Positions 37,610 to 48,175 of a stretch of 64,000 bases of DNA are shown here, one piece after another. Below the pieces are notes generated by a model. It was given only the letters and a program-made list of their open reading frames with translations, did no database searches and had not been told where the DNA came from. Source of the DNA: Brasenia schreberi. Taxonomy: Eukaryota > Streptophyta > Magnoliopsida > Nymphaeales > Cabombaceae. Where the stretch lies: assembly GCA_036023115.1 (NCBI GenBank), contig JAYKKT010000090.1, forward strand, positions 32,596,001-32,660,000. Reading direction: 5' to 3'. Position numbers and translations under genes: made by a program. Each line of letters starts with the position of its first letter. Position 1 is the stretch's first letter.

Positions 37610-37679
37610 ATACATAGTGAAAATTGTGGCCTGCAAGAGTCACCGAATGGAGAAAAGTAAGGGACAGATACATTATGTG

Positions 37680-38490
37680 CATCTATAAGGGCAGAAGTTT
37701 GGGAATTCTTGATTGGTTGTTATGTTATAGGCAACACTGCAGAATATTGCAGACAACTGAGGATGGCTGGGAGAGCACGTTATGATGATTTGATCAAGCA
37801 ATGTCAAAAGATGCATTCAAGTATTGGCACAGGTACACTTGCATATGTTGGGTCAAAAATGATGGATGTAAGGAACTGGTCCAAGGATGGAAACAGGACC
37901 ACAGATGATGTCTTCACTCAGGCTTCTCTAGACACTGCTAGTGAACCTGAGAGGCCTATAAGAATAAATAATGGTTGCGTAGATACATTATGTGCATGTA
38001 GAGAAGGCTTATGTAATCGGGTTGAAATTGCATGTGCCACAGAAAGCCCTGACCGTGATGCTTATAATTCTTCAAATGATAGCCTTTCCTATGCAGCAAA
38101 AGAGCTTTATGATGCACAAGACGCAACAGATTCTTATTTTTTTGATTTTCCTGCTTTGCCTGTCACAAATTTCTAGACCTCAGGAAAATACATAATGATT
38201 GCTCGCACAGCTTTCAAATGAATGAGAATGTGAATTTGATAGTGGAAGATTCACCATAACTGATGTGCGTGCTAGAATAAGCAACTACAGGAACTCTAAT
38301 TTCGAAACACAGGGACAAATGATGGAGCTAAAGATTTTCAGTGGTCAAGAATTTCTCTTGATAGAAATGAACTCCCTTATGACCAAGATTTAACAACAGT
38401 TGCATATGAGAGTTGTGGAGTGATTGCTGATGACAGGAGAGTTAGGGATTGGCTGTGGACACTTCATAGGATTGTGGTTGATGTGGAAAC
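37680..38490 (+). pseudogene. Captured TBC-domain Rab GTPase-activating protein fragment
   Basis: TBC proteins stimulate GTP hydrolysis by Rab GTPases in membrane traffic. The fragment begins 'IRAEVWEFLIGCYVIGNTAE' (about 37,681), continues 'RYDDLIKQCQKMHSSIGTG' and an acidic/serine-rich linker ending 'YFFDFPALPVTNF' (open frame to 38,176). After frame breaks it resumes at 'RVRDWLWTLHRIVVDV' (38,441-38,488), the classic start of the catalytic TBC block. The rest of the domain, including the Arg and Gln fingers, is absent. Segments that would lie in separate exons run on without introns, so the source was a spliced RNA. Identification rests on my memory of plant TBC proteins and is strong for the WLWTLHRIVVDV motif. 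Confidence 0.78.
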
Positions 38491-38514
38491 ATTAAGTCAA
38501 GCAAAGAAGAGAAA

Positions 38515-38770
38515 TTGGTTACTGATATTGAAGATCTGTTCTTTCATCATCCAAAACATATATGCAAGCCTTTATTCACTTCTCAGTATTTGTCAAATCG
38601 AATTATCAAGCTTTATGTCACTCAAAGCCATTACTATGCTGTTGAATGCCTTAATCAGAAATATGAAAATTCTGCACTACTATTCTATATTCAGGTCGAT
38701 CCAGATGATATAGTTCCAAATGCAAAACTCCAGCTGTTTGTTCTCGTTGCAAAAAACTTTGGAAAGGGGC
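38515..38770 (+). pseudogene. Captured insulin-degrading-enzyme-like (M16 peptidase) fragment
   Basis: An open stretch reads 'IEDLFFHHPKHICKPLFTSQ', 'YLSNRIIKLYVTQSHYYAVE', then 'ENSALLFYIQVDPDDIV' and 'AKLQLFVLVAK'. This resembles the C-terminal half of plant cytosolic M16 metallopeptidases (insulin-degrading-enzyme type), where ENSAL..YIQV and KLQLF.LIAK stand just before the EQLGY motif. The zinc-binding HxxEH site is not part of the fragment. It follows the TBC piece within about 30 bases, so the two were fused inside the element. Identification is from memory and less certain than TBC. Confidence 0.55.
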
Positions 38771-39639
38771 GGTCAACCATATCTACAGACGTCTCCAGGG
38801 AAAGTGTGCAGAGGATACATTCTCATAGATTATACAGATTTCGGTTGATTCTTTTGACCCTGCTGTTTCTTGCTGCCAAATACATTTATTGCTGTTTATG
38901 AATCATGCTTCTGCTGAGCATTCATCGTGAAGATACAACATTTATTGCTTGCATATGACTGCACTTATTGGAATGTAGGCTATGGTGGCTGTATTTACTG
39001 CACTACTCGTATTCCCGAGAAAGTCATTAAATCAAGTGTTTAAAGGCATTTATTAGGATGATTTGCGGGAACAAGTATGGCAGGCTGCACTTATTGGAAA
39101 GGCGGCTGCATTTTGTATTATTCCCAAGGAAGTCAAGAAGATAACAGAAAATTTGATGGCTGCATTAATTGCTGGAGTTATTGCATATGGCAGCTGCATC
39201 CTGTATTCATTCTAATGGTGCAATGACTTTGGTGACAACAGCACATGATATTAATGAGAAGATAATGTCCCTGGACTACCATAAATGTAAGGCAGAAATC
39301 AAGACGGTTGATTCACAGGATTATTTTAATGGTGGTGTAGTGGTTGTAGTGACTGGGTCCCTTTTCTGGAAAAAGGCAGCTCAAGCAGTAAATTCGTGCA
39401 GTCATTCTTCTTAGCTCCCCAAGATTCTATGTCATAGGCATCTCTACTATGCCTCTTTTCGTGCATCAGTGACCACCATTGTATAGTAGGTAAGCATCGC
39501 AGCCTTGGAATACAAGACATTGATTAATAGTAAATGATCAGTACATTACTCAGAATGCCTATCCACTAGTGAATGATTTGACAGTAGGGAGGCACCTTGA
39601 ATTAAACTTTTAACGGCAACCAAATGCCTGTGTTTATGT
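38771..39639 (+). other. Unassigned interior of the transducing element
   Basis: Continues in the same direction with short open stretches (for example 39,169-39,414) and repeated 'ggctgcat' words around 39,060-39,200. I cannot tie it to a host gene or to a retrotransposon protein. Confidence 0.45.
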
Positions 39640-40250
39640 ATGATGGATCAACAATATCAAACTTTATGGAAAGATCGAAGAGAACATATTTTTGGTAAAG
39701 AGATGGACAGGGAGAGGTATGAACATGTTCTTGATCAGACTTTCTGCAAAAGTGACAGTTGGTTTACAGAGATTGTGAAGAGTGCCGATATTGAGGTGAA
39801 AGCTAAGGTGCTGAGAAAGCATCAGGAATTGATCAGACTTTATGCAGGCCTTAAACTTCAAATACTGGAGATGGAAGAACTAAAAACAAAAAGAAAAGGA
39901 ATCAACTAAGAAGTTGAGCCAAGTGACCGAGGAATTGGAAGAAAGCAAACAAATTTCAAGTCAGGTAACCGAGGAACTCAAAGTAGTAATTCAGGCAAAA
40001 GCAAATCTGGAAGCTGAGATGAAATGGTTGAGGGTCCAAACTGAGCAGTGGAGGAAGGATGAAGAGGCAGCAACATCTATATTGGCATCAAAAGTTAATT
40101 CAGGTTTCACAGATATGAACTGACAGTATGGAAACAAGCAACACCATGCCTCTGATGAGTCTGGGTACATTGGTTTAGATTCCCCACTGTGTGATATTAC
40201 TGATGGTTATGCAGGAAAGCATATGGTGGGAAACATGTTAAAAATGAAGT
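39640..40250 (+). pseudogene. Captured coiled-coil fragment, ICR/RIP-like
   Basis: Two overlapping open stretches (39,640-39,909 and 39,914-40,123) are rich in Glu, Lys and Leu with heptad spacing. The second contains 'LEAEMKWLRVQTEQWRK' followed by an Ala/Ser segment. This resembles the C-terminal signature of plant ICR/RIP proteins (interactors of constitutively active ROP GTPases), which act as scaffolds at the plasma membrane. The first stretch ('FTEIVKSADIEVKAKVLRKH') is not clearly from the same gene. A frameshift near 39,909 and a stop at 40,122 break it. Confidence 0.5.
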
Positions 40251-40439
40251 AGAGTAGCTTGTGTTGAAAAGCAATGATGCATAAGAAGATGTTGATGCAA
40301 TACTCAAAGAAAGAGATGATTAACATGAACATGAAGTGTTTGGGGAAATGTTTAAGAGAACTGGAAAATTCTTATGAAATTTGCAGTCATGAGTACTGTC
40401 AAAATGTGTGTTGTAGCTAAAATAGCTGCTTATGTTGAT

Positions 40440-40860
40440 GTTACAGCTATGATGGCTGAGTTGTTGAGATAATGTTGTGATAGCTAGGATGACTGCTTTG
40501 TTGTTGTGACAACCAAGATGGCTGCTTTGATGTTGTGACAGCCAGGATGACTGCTTTGTTGTTGTGATAGTAAGGATGGCTGCTTTGATGTTGTGACAGC
40601 TAGGATGACTGCTTTGTTGTTGTGACAGTCAGGATGGCTGCTTTTATGTTGTGATAGCCAGGATGACTGCTTCGTTGTTGTGACAGCCATGATGGTTGCT
40701 TTGATGTTGGGATGACTGCTTTGTTGTTGTTACAGTCATGAAGGCTGAGTTTGTGTTGTTACAACCATGAAGGTTGAGTTTGTGTTGTTACAGTTATGAA
40801 GGCTGAGTTTGTGTTGTTACAATCAGGAAAACTGTGTTGATGTTGCAGCCAGAGATGCTG
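40440..40860. repeat. Minisatellite in the transducing element
   Basis: A tandem array of imperfect units of about 29-30 bases, each like 'tgttgtgacagccaggatg' plus 'gctgctttga' or 'actgctttgt', often alternating so that a ~59-base higher-order unit is seen. Units decay towards 40,860. It lies between the coiled-coil fragment and the polypurine tract. Confidence 0.88.
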
Positions 40861-41019
40861 CTTGTGATGATAAGCCAGGAAGGTTAAGTTCATATTTTCA
40901 GCCAAAGAAACTGTTGAAGATCAGATGAGTGATGAAGACAGATAAAGAACATCGCAAATAGATATCAAGATTTTTAGCAAGTTTGGAGTTCGAAGTATCT
41001 CACTCCCAACTTCAGGGGG

Positions 41020-41358
41020 TGTTAAGAATATGCTTATCTAGTGTTCTTTGTGTTAGTTTTATAATTTCTGATGTTTTTAGGTATTATTGTACTCGCCTGA
41101 AACTTTAGGGGCATTTTAGTAATTTTTTGTACTAGGGGGTATTTTGGTTATTTTGGTTAAATTCCGTTTTATAGCTCCCTATATAAGGGCTGGTAGGTTG
41201 TATTAGACTTACAGGTTGTGTTGTAAGAGAGAGTGGAGAAGAGGGGGGGCGGCCTCTATTGTAGGTCCGCCCCTTGCTTCAATCCCTCGTTTTCTCTTAT
41301 TAATATTAGTCTTATTTTGTGTGTTTAATCTTCTGCAATGCTATTCTGAATTACAACA
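41020..41358 (+). repeat. Right LTR of the transducing element
   Basis: Starts TGTTAAGAATATG directly after CAGGGGG and ends TTACAACA, followed by the target duplication GTACG. Confidence 0.93.
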
Positions 41359-43740
41359 GTACGTTCATCGCCAGACTCACTACGACAAGCTACATTAGAA
41401 AATCGATATAAGAAAGAAGAAAGAGAACGAGTATGTATATCCATTAGCAAGTGGAAGTATCAAAATGAAATCCCTTTTAATGTTGTAAGATCCCTTAGCT
41501 TTCAAGTGATGGTTAGTGATATAGGGCAGTTTGGACCTCGAGTAAAGGCTCCATCATACCATGAAGTAAGGAAAACATTCTTGGAGAAGAAAGTGGAAAG
41601 AATAAGAGAGTTTACGAATGGATTTAGAAAGCATTGAGCTAATTATGGATGTTATATTATGTCAGATGGATGAACGGATAGAAAACATAGAACACTAATA
41701 AATTTTTTTAGTGCATTGCCCTCAGGGAACAATGTTTCTTAAGTTCATTGATGCATCCCATGAAGTAAAGGATGCAAATAAATTGTATACAATGTTAAAA
41801 GAAGTAATCTTAAAGGTTGGAGAGATAATGCAACAAATTATGTTGCAGCTAGTAGAATGTTGATGGCTTAATTTAATCATTTGTTTTGGACACCATGTGC
41901 TGCACACTGTATAGATTTAATGCTTGAAGATATTGGAGAGACAAAAAAAACTAAAAGGCATCTTCAGTAGGGCAAAGAAGATAGTGACATTTCTGTATAG
42001 CTATAGACATATATTGCATATGATGAGACATTTTACAGGAGAAAAAGACATATATAGATCGGTTATGACCCGTTTTGTTACTACTGAACAACTTTTGACA
42101 GTTAAAAGAAGCTCTAAGGATGATGGTTATTTCTCAACAATGGGAAAAATACCCTTTATCAAATAGTACTGAAGGAAAGCAATCTAAAGCAATAATTTTG
42201 CAACTTAGATTTGGAAGGACATTAATTTTTCACTTAGAGCAATGGGTCATTTGGTAGATATTTTACGTATCGTCGACAGTGATGAAAAACCAACCATGAG
42301 CTACATCTACGAGAAGATGGATCGTGTAAAGCAACAAATAAATATACATAAAGATTTCAATTTTATGTGTTATTTGTTAATCTTTACTTCTTAATCTTAT
42401 AATAACATTTATCTTCTTCTTTTATAAGTTAATGTGAAGAACAAATAAGAGCAATATGGTTTTATTTGGGAGATTATAGACAAACGATGGGACCGACAAA
42501 TGCACAAGCCATTGCATGTTGCTGCATTGTATATGAATCTAGGGTTGTATTATGATTATGATGGGATAAAATCTAATGCTAACATTAAAGGTGGTTTGTT
42601 TCAAGTTATAGCTATACTTATACGAAGTAAGGAAGAACAACAACAAATCAATAACAACTTATGAGTTGTTGAAGTGTAGCAAGTGGTTTTGGACTAAAAT
42701 TAGCTATAAGTTCAAGGAAATCATATGCACCAGGTAATTAATTCAAGCAACTTTGCTTTTCTAATTATTTCATTATTAAGATATGATTTAGGGTTTTTGA
42801 ATATGATTAATTTATTGTTTACACATGATTTTTAACTTTTTGTAATAGCTAAATGGTGGATGACCTTTGGCTATGGATGCCCTGAATTACAAAATTTTGT
42901 TATACGGGTTTTGAGTCGTACTTGTAGTGCTACCTCGTGAACGCAACTGGTGTACCTTTGAAATGGTAATAAATTAAGAATTATGCTTTTTTATTTATGC
43001 TATAATTAAATGAAAGTTTTTTTATTTAATTAACGACTTACCTAAATTCTTTCTCTTCTCTTAGATTCATACGAAGAAATGGAATAGATTATTGCATCAA
43101 AAGCTTAATGACTTAGCTTTTATACAATATAACGAAAAACTAAGAACATACGAACAGAGGAAATCTAATGGAGCAAATTTCAATCCCATCATGTTGGGCA
43201 TTAGTTGAAGATCACAATGAATATCCTAGTGATGATGATTTTGTTAGTGATGATGATTATCTTACATGACGAAATATCGATATGGCATCCGAAGCATCAA
43301 GAAGGGGTGTTGTTTATAGGTCAAGGACACGAAAGCGACAAAGAAGGCAAAGCAAAGGGAAGGATAATATGCCTATGGAAGATGAATAAGAATTTAATTT
43401 TGAAGAAAGAGATGAAGAGAAACTAGAAGAACACGAATCTTTTTATGAAAATGAGTGAACATGACCTAAACAATTAAGTGTGATTGTAATTGAATTTTGA
43501 TGGATGCTATCTATTTTTGAATTAGCTTATTGGCATTCTTTTAGTTTCTTGCGTATTTTTGTGGGATTTGATGCTCTTGTGCAAATTTTGATAGAGTGGC
43601 ATATACAACTTATTCTTGGCTAGTTTGTACCGGTGTTCTCTGACCAAATTTGTTGGGTTGTGTTTTCATGTTCTTGATATTTGTCTCTAGAAGTTTAACT
43701 TTCAAAGTGTAATTTCTTTTGTACACTTGGAACTTGTGAG

Positions 43741-44105
43741 GTCAAGAAACACGCTTGCGCTGGGACAGTCAGATTGACTTAGAGTTGGCTCGCCTTCCAC
43801 GAGGCAGAGGAGAGCAAACAAAGAGGTATGAATATGCCTCTTACAGTATAAGCAGACAAGGTGACCAGAGCATGACTGGTTCGGTTAGCATAGAAATGTG
43901 GCCTTACCACATTCTTGATCAGCAACCCCATGATCTTCAAGCTCTTCTTCAGAAGCTCCATTCAGGGTACACTTATTGTTATTACTTTTGTTGCTTATGT
44001 TTCAATGATTAAGTTAAACACCCTAAACTTAATTATTGCAGTGAGATGGTGCATGAAGTTACCTCTCGTGAGTGTAGGGATCAACACCGACAAATCCAGG
44101 TAGCA
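43741..44105 (+). pseudogene. Host-like two-exon fragment in hAT copy 2 (unit 1)
   Basis: An open stretch (43,755-43,968: 'LRWDSQIDLELARLPRGRGE', 'VSIEMWPYHILDQQPHDLQ', 'LLQKLHSG') is followed by GTACAC...ATTGCAG, a plausible 70-base intron, and a second open stretch 'EMVHEVTSRECRDQHRQIQ' ending at a GTAGCA donor near 44,100. The intron-exon look, absence from hAT copy 1 and position past the transposase stop suggest a fragment of host DNA captured by the transposon. I do not recognise the protein. Confidence 0.55.
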
Positions 44106-45116
44106 AGATATGTCAAGCATCTGAATAGATTGTTTTGTCACATTTATAAGTTTTTTCTTTTCAGATGTCTCACATGTATCTTGGTCTGCACTGTCTTGGT
44201 TTGATTGTTGGATTCCTATGCCCTATTTGTACTGATGACGATGTTAACAACTTATACTAACTGGTACTAGGGGGATAAGGTTTTCCCTTAGACTTTCTCA
44301 TGATTTACGGAGGAGAAATATGACAAAGTAACTGTCAATGATAGGTTTACTTTTTGTGATTCTCTTTCTCTCTATGCATTTGTGTGTTTTTGTTCTGGTG
44401 TCTGTGTGGTGCATTGTTCAAATGGGGAACACCAAGCTTCTGGTGGTGTTTTGATACCATGCTTCTTTGGTATGAGGAAAACAACCCAAATAGTTAGAGT
44501 GCTGACTTTCATTCCCGAAGTTGTGGTTGATTGCAATCAACCCCAACCACTGTGTTCAATCCCATCATGTTGGGCATTAGTTGAAGATCACAATGAATAT
44601 CCTACTGATGATGATTTTGTTAGTGATGATGATTATCTTACATGACGAAATATCGATATGGCATCCGAAGCATCAAGAAGGGGTGTTGTTTATAGGTCAA
44701 GGACACGAAAGCGACAAAGAAGGCAAAGCAAAGGGAAGGATAATATGCCTATGGAAGATGAATAAGAATTTAATTTTGAAGAAAGAGATGAAGAGAAACT
44801 AGAAGAACACGAATCTTTTTATGAAAATGAGTGAACATGACCTAAACAATTAAGTGTGATTGTAATTGAATTTTGATGGATGCTATCTATTTTTGAATTA
44901 GCTTATTGGCATTCTTTTAGTTTCTTGCGTATTTTTGTGGGATTTGATGCTCTTGTGCAAATTTTGATAGAGTGGCATATACAACTTATTCTTGGCTAGT
45001 TTGTACCGGTGTTCTCTGACCAAATTTGTTGGGTTGTGTTTTCATGTTCTTGATATTTGTCTCTAGAAGTTTAACTTTCAAAGTGTAATTTCTTTTGTAC
45101 ACTTGGAACTTGTGAG

Positions 45117-45481
45117 GTCAAGAAACACGCTTGCGTTGGGACAGTCAGATTGACTTAGAGTTGGCTCGCCTTCCACGAGGCAGAGGAGAGCAAACAAAGA
45201 GGTATGAATATGCCTCTTACAGTATAAGCAGACAAGGTGACCAGAGCATGACTGGTTCGGTTAGCATAGAAATGTGGCCTTACCACATTCTTGATCAGCA
45301 ACCCCATGATCTTCAAGCTCTTCTTCAGAAGCTCCATTCAGGGTACACTTATTGTTATTACTTTTGTTGCTTATGTTTCAATGATTAAGTTAAACACCCT
45401 AATCTTAATTATTGCAGTGAGATGGTGCATGAAGTTACCTCTCGTGAGTGTAGGGATCAACACCGGCAAATCCAGGTAGCA
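45117..45481 (+). pseudogene. Host-like two-exon fragment (unit 2)
   Basis: The duplicate of 43,741-44,105, shifted by 1,376 bases and differing by only a few bases, with the same reading frames and splice signals. After unit 2 the sequence continues with about 90 further bases that can be read as 'EVPYVIELTMPFYGQILG' (about 45,961-46,014), perhaps another exon of the same unknown gene. Confidence 0.55.
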
Positions 45482-46726
45482 AGATATGTCAAGCATCTGA
45501 ATAGATTATTTTGTCATATTTATAAGTTTTTTCTTTTCAGATGTCTCACATGTATCTTGGTCTGCACTGTCTTGGTTTGATTGTTGGATTCCTATGCCCT
45601 ATTTGTACTGATGACGATGTTAACAACTTATACTAACTGGTACTAGGGGGATAAGGTTTTCCCTTAGACTTTCTCATGATTTACGGAGGAGAAATATGAC
45701 AAAGTAACTGTCAATGATAGGTTTACTTTTTGTGATTCTCTTTCTCTCTATGCATTTGTGTGTTTTTGTTCTGGTGTCTGTGTGGTGCATTGTTCAAATG
45801 GGGAACACCAAGCTTCTGGTGGTGTTTTGATACCATGCTTCTTTGGTATGAGGAAAACAACCCAAATAGTTAGAGTGCTGACTTTCATTCCCGAAGTTGT
45901 GGTTGATTGCAATCAACCCCAACCACTGTGCATGGATGGGCATCATGTACTTGGCTCCATTGGAAGTGCCTTATGTAATAGAGCTTACCATGCCATTCTA
46001 CGGACAAATCTTGGGTATGTAAGGGCTTCTTCTGCTTTTTCTTTTTGAGAGATCTCCTGCTGGTCCAGTACCTGCTTGCACCAAAGTTTTGCATTCTACT
46101 GCAAAGCATTCCAGCAGACAGCGTATATTAAGTTACTATTGCAAGTTGACACAATGAAGAATGTAAGTCTCATTTTGACATACATATGCTTGTCTGCAAG
46201 GAATAATATTTCTCTCTTGTGCTCTCCCGGCTAGGCAAATATTCAATATGAAGTTTTGTTCTTCATCGTGAAAGAGATGTGTGATAAGTTCTACTTTCAA
46301 CTACCACTGTGCTGAATTAGTTGACATATGTTAATGAATCTAAGTTGTGAAACTAGGGGGTTGATGAATCCAAGCACCCTGTCATATGTTAATTCTTAGA
46401 AGTTAGAAGTAGAATTTGTTTATTTAGTTTGATTCATATTTATAAAAGAAGAGGTTGTGTTTTTTAATATTTCTTAGAAATTAGAGAACCCATTATATAT
46501 ATATATATATAATTTTTTAATCATAAATAAAAGTGTACCGCTAAATCTACTATATCCCCGTTACCACTATATCAGGATCAACCGCTAACCGCTATTGATA
46601 ACATATTATTTACAAATATCTAGTCAAACCCAAAAAGCAACAATTAACAGTCACATTTTTACCTTTCTGAAAATGTACTAAGAAGGAAACCATTTAGTTA
46701 TGCAAGGTACTATTGATTTTGATGTG

Positions 46727-46975
46727 ATTGAGAAGATTTAAGCGAACGAAATCGATAGTAGTAGTCTCTCGTCCCCCTTGGAGCTGCTGCCCTCTTTCTT
46801 CTTTCTTCTTTTCTTTCTCTTCTATCACAAGATGAGTTACACGGCTCATAGGGTTTCTCTTTTATAACCAGCATTACAAAGTGATTTATTACAAGAGTAT
46901 CATTAATGAAACGAATGTAAAGATACCTTTAAAAACAAAATATTAATAGACACTAAGGATTCTACTTCTTAAACA
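46727..46975 (-). repeat. Probable 3' LTR of copia C
   Basis: A terminus TGTTTAAG (minus strand) sits next to a polypurine tract (CTCCCCCTCAAG on the plus strand, 46,976-46,987). The other edge is a guess from a TG dinucleotide, because the matching 5' LTR lies outside the window. Confidence 0.5.
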
Positions 46976-48175
46976 CTCCCCCTCAAGTTGGGTGTAAATA
47001 TTATTGTCAACATACTCCATCTTGAACTCATTGATATTCACATTGTCCTTCATAAAATGAAATTCGATCTCTATATGTTTGGTCCTCTTATGATATACTA
47101 GGTTAGATGCAATTTGGATTGCTGCCTTACTATCACAAAAGATATAAATAGGACTTTTCATTGGAAATGCAATCTACATAAGCAATGAGCATAACCATTT
47201 TCCTTCACATATACCTAAGGCAATTGTCCTATATTCAACTTTTGCTATGGATCTAGCTACAATCGTATGCTTTCTACTCCTCCAAGATACTACATTACCT
47301 CACAAAGTGATACATATCCTGAGGTAGATTTCTTGTCTTCAATAGATCCAGTACAGTCTGCATCAGTATATACTTCAATGTTTATATCTATATATTACTC
47401 CACATCCTAGAGTACTCTTTAAGTACGTATGTAAAATATTGTATCCATATGCATCTTTTGATGGCACTAGCACAAATCAACTCACCATTTCAACTGCATA
47501 TGCTATATTTGGGAGTATAATGGTCAAATATATCAACTTTTCAACCAATCGTTGGTATCTAGTCACATCAGTCTCGTCATATCCATCATCCAATTGCAAA
47601 TTCTGGTTGACATCCACGGGAGTGTTAAGAGATTTACAATTCAACATTTTTGTATCATGTAATAAATTCAATATATACTTTTGCTGATTTAAAAATATAT
47701 TTGCACCGAAATACACAACTTCAATACCAAGGAAATAGTGAAGTCTTACTAAATCCTTGATATCGAACAACTGATGTAATTCTCGTTTAAGCCTCTCATT
47801 TTCTTCGATATCATCACCTGTCATAATTATATCATCAACGTAAACTAACAATAGATTTAGTTTCATTCCTCTCTTAACAAATAATGTATGATCAATAACA
47901 CTTTTGGTGTAACCCAATTTAATTATACTGATACTAAACTTTTAAAACCAAGCATGAGGTGATTGTTTTAGTCCATATATATCCTTCCTCAATCTCAGGA
48001 CCTTTATTGTTGTATCTTTATATCCTAATGGAAGGTCCATATAAACCTCTTCAAGGGGTTTCTTGTACAAAAATGCATTCTTAACATCTAGTTGCCACAT
48101 GTTATACTTTCTTTGGGCAGCAATATTGATGATAATTCTTATAGATGTAAGTTTAGCTGCAAGTGCAAACGTCTC
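46943..48175 (-). pseudogene. Copia C reverse transcriptase (3' part) and RNase H
   Basis: In coding order: 'YNMWQLDVKNAFLYKKPLEE' (about 48,100), 'LLVYVDDIIMTGDD' with an intact YVDD catalytic box (about 47,850), 'LHYFLGIEVVYFGANIF', 'RYQRLVEKLIYLTIILPNIA', then RNase H '[20 protein letters not shown]' and '[13 protein letters not shown]' (46,943-47,161). Frame breaks near 47,930 and 47,450-47,170 inactivate it. It is severed from its N-terminal half by copia B. Confidence 0.88.

Larger units (their letters stand above)
37267..41358 (+). mobile_element. Non-autonomous LTR retrotransposon carrying host gene fragments
   Basis: A complete 4,092-bp unit: LTRs at 37,267-37,596 and 41,020-41,358 (both start TGTT and end CA), primer-binding site TGGTATCAGAGCC at 37,597-37,609, polypurine tract CAGGGGG just before the right LTR, and a perfect 5-bp target duplication GTACG (37,262-37,266 and 41,359-41,363). 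No gag, protease, integrase or RT is recognisable. The 3.4-kb interior instead carries spliced fragments of a TBC Rab-GAP gene, an insulin-degrading-enzyme-like gene and an ICR/RIP-like coiled-coil gene, all in the element's own direction, plus a minisatellite. It must depend on proteins from another copia element. Confidence 0.9.
36795..43460 (+). pseudogene. hAT transposase, copy 2 (split and decayed)
   Basis: The start MESSTSAVTCS at 36,795 is followed by the BED-type finger (CTLCGHVSTNGITRYKDHLM at about 36,980) up to about 37,147. The sequence resumes after the LTR insertion at 41,364 ('SSPDSLRQATLENRYKKEER'), with the DUF659 region at about 41,450-41,850, the middle region at about 41,924-42,310, the dimerisation region at about 42,855-42,965 and the basic/acidic tail at 43,270-43,457. 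The same three intron positions as copy 1 can be traced. Stops and small deletions are more numerous than in copy 1. For example, the GWTDRKH segment carries a stop (TGA for Trp). Confidence 0.8.
43180..45930 (+). repeat. 1,376-bp direct tandem duplication
   Basis: About 43,180-44,555 and 44,556-45,931 are two head-to-tail copies. I counted only about half a dozen base differences (for example ATATCCTAGTG/ATATCCTACTG, CGCTGGG/CGTTGGG). Each unit starts inside the hAT transposase C-terminus ('caatcccatcatgttgg') and runs through 0.9 kb of DNA that includes host-like exons. Confidence 0.95.
35741..46601 (+). mobile_element. hAT-family DNA transposon (copy 2), heavily rearranged
   Basis: The termini are TTATCAATAGCG (35,741) and CGCTATTGATAA (ending 46,601), with the same subterminal repeats and CT-rich leader as copy 1. 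The transposase is split by an LTR element at 37,267-41,358. The 3' third contains a 1,376-bp tandem duplication that repeats the transposase C-terminus together with host-like exon sequence. Flanking 8-mers (TACCTTAG and CATATTAT) do not match, so no target duplication is seen. The inflated length (about 10.9 kb) comes from the insertion and the duplication. Confidence 0.82.

Noticed and set aside
40484..40690. A repetitive minus-strand protein
   Set aside because: It is the translation of the 29-30-base minisatellite and not a gene.
40440..40860. Possible CRISPR-like array
   Set aside because: The units are contiguous imperfect tandem repeats without unique spacers, in a plant nuclear genome.
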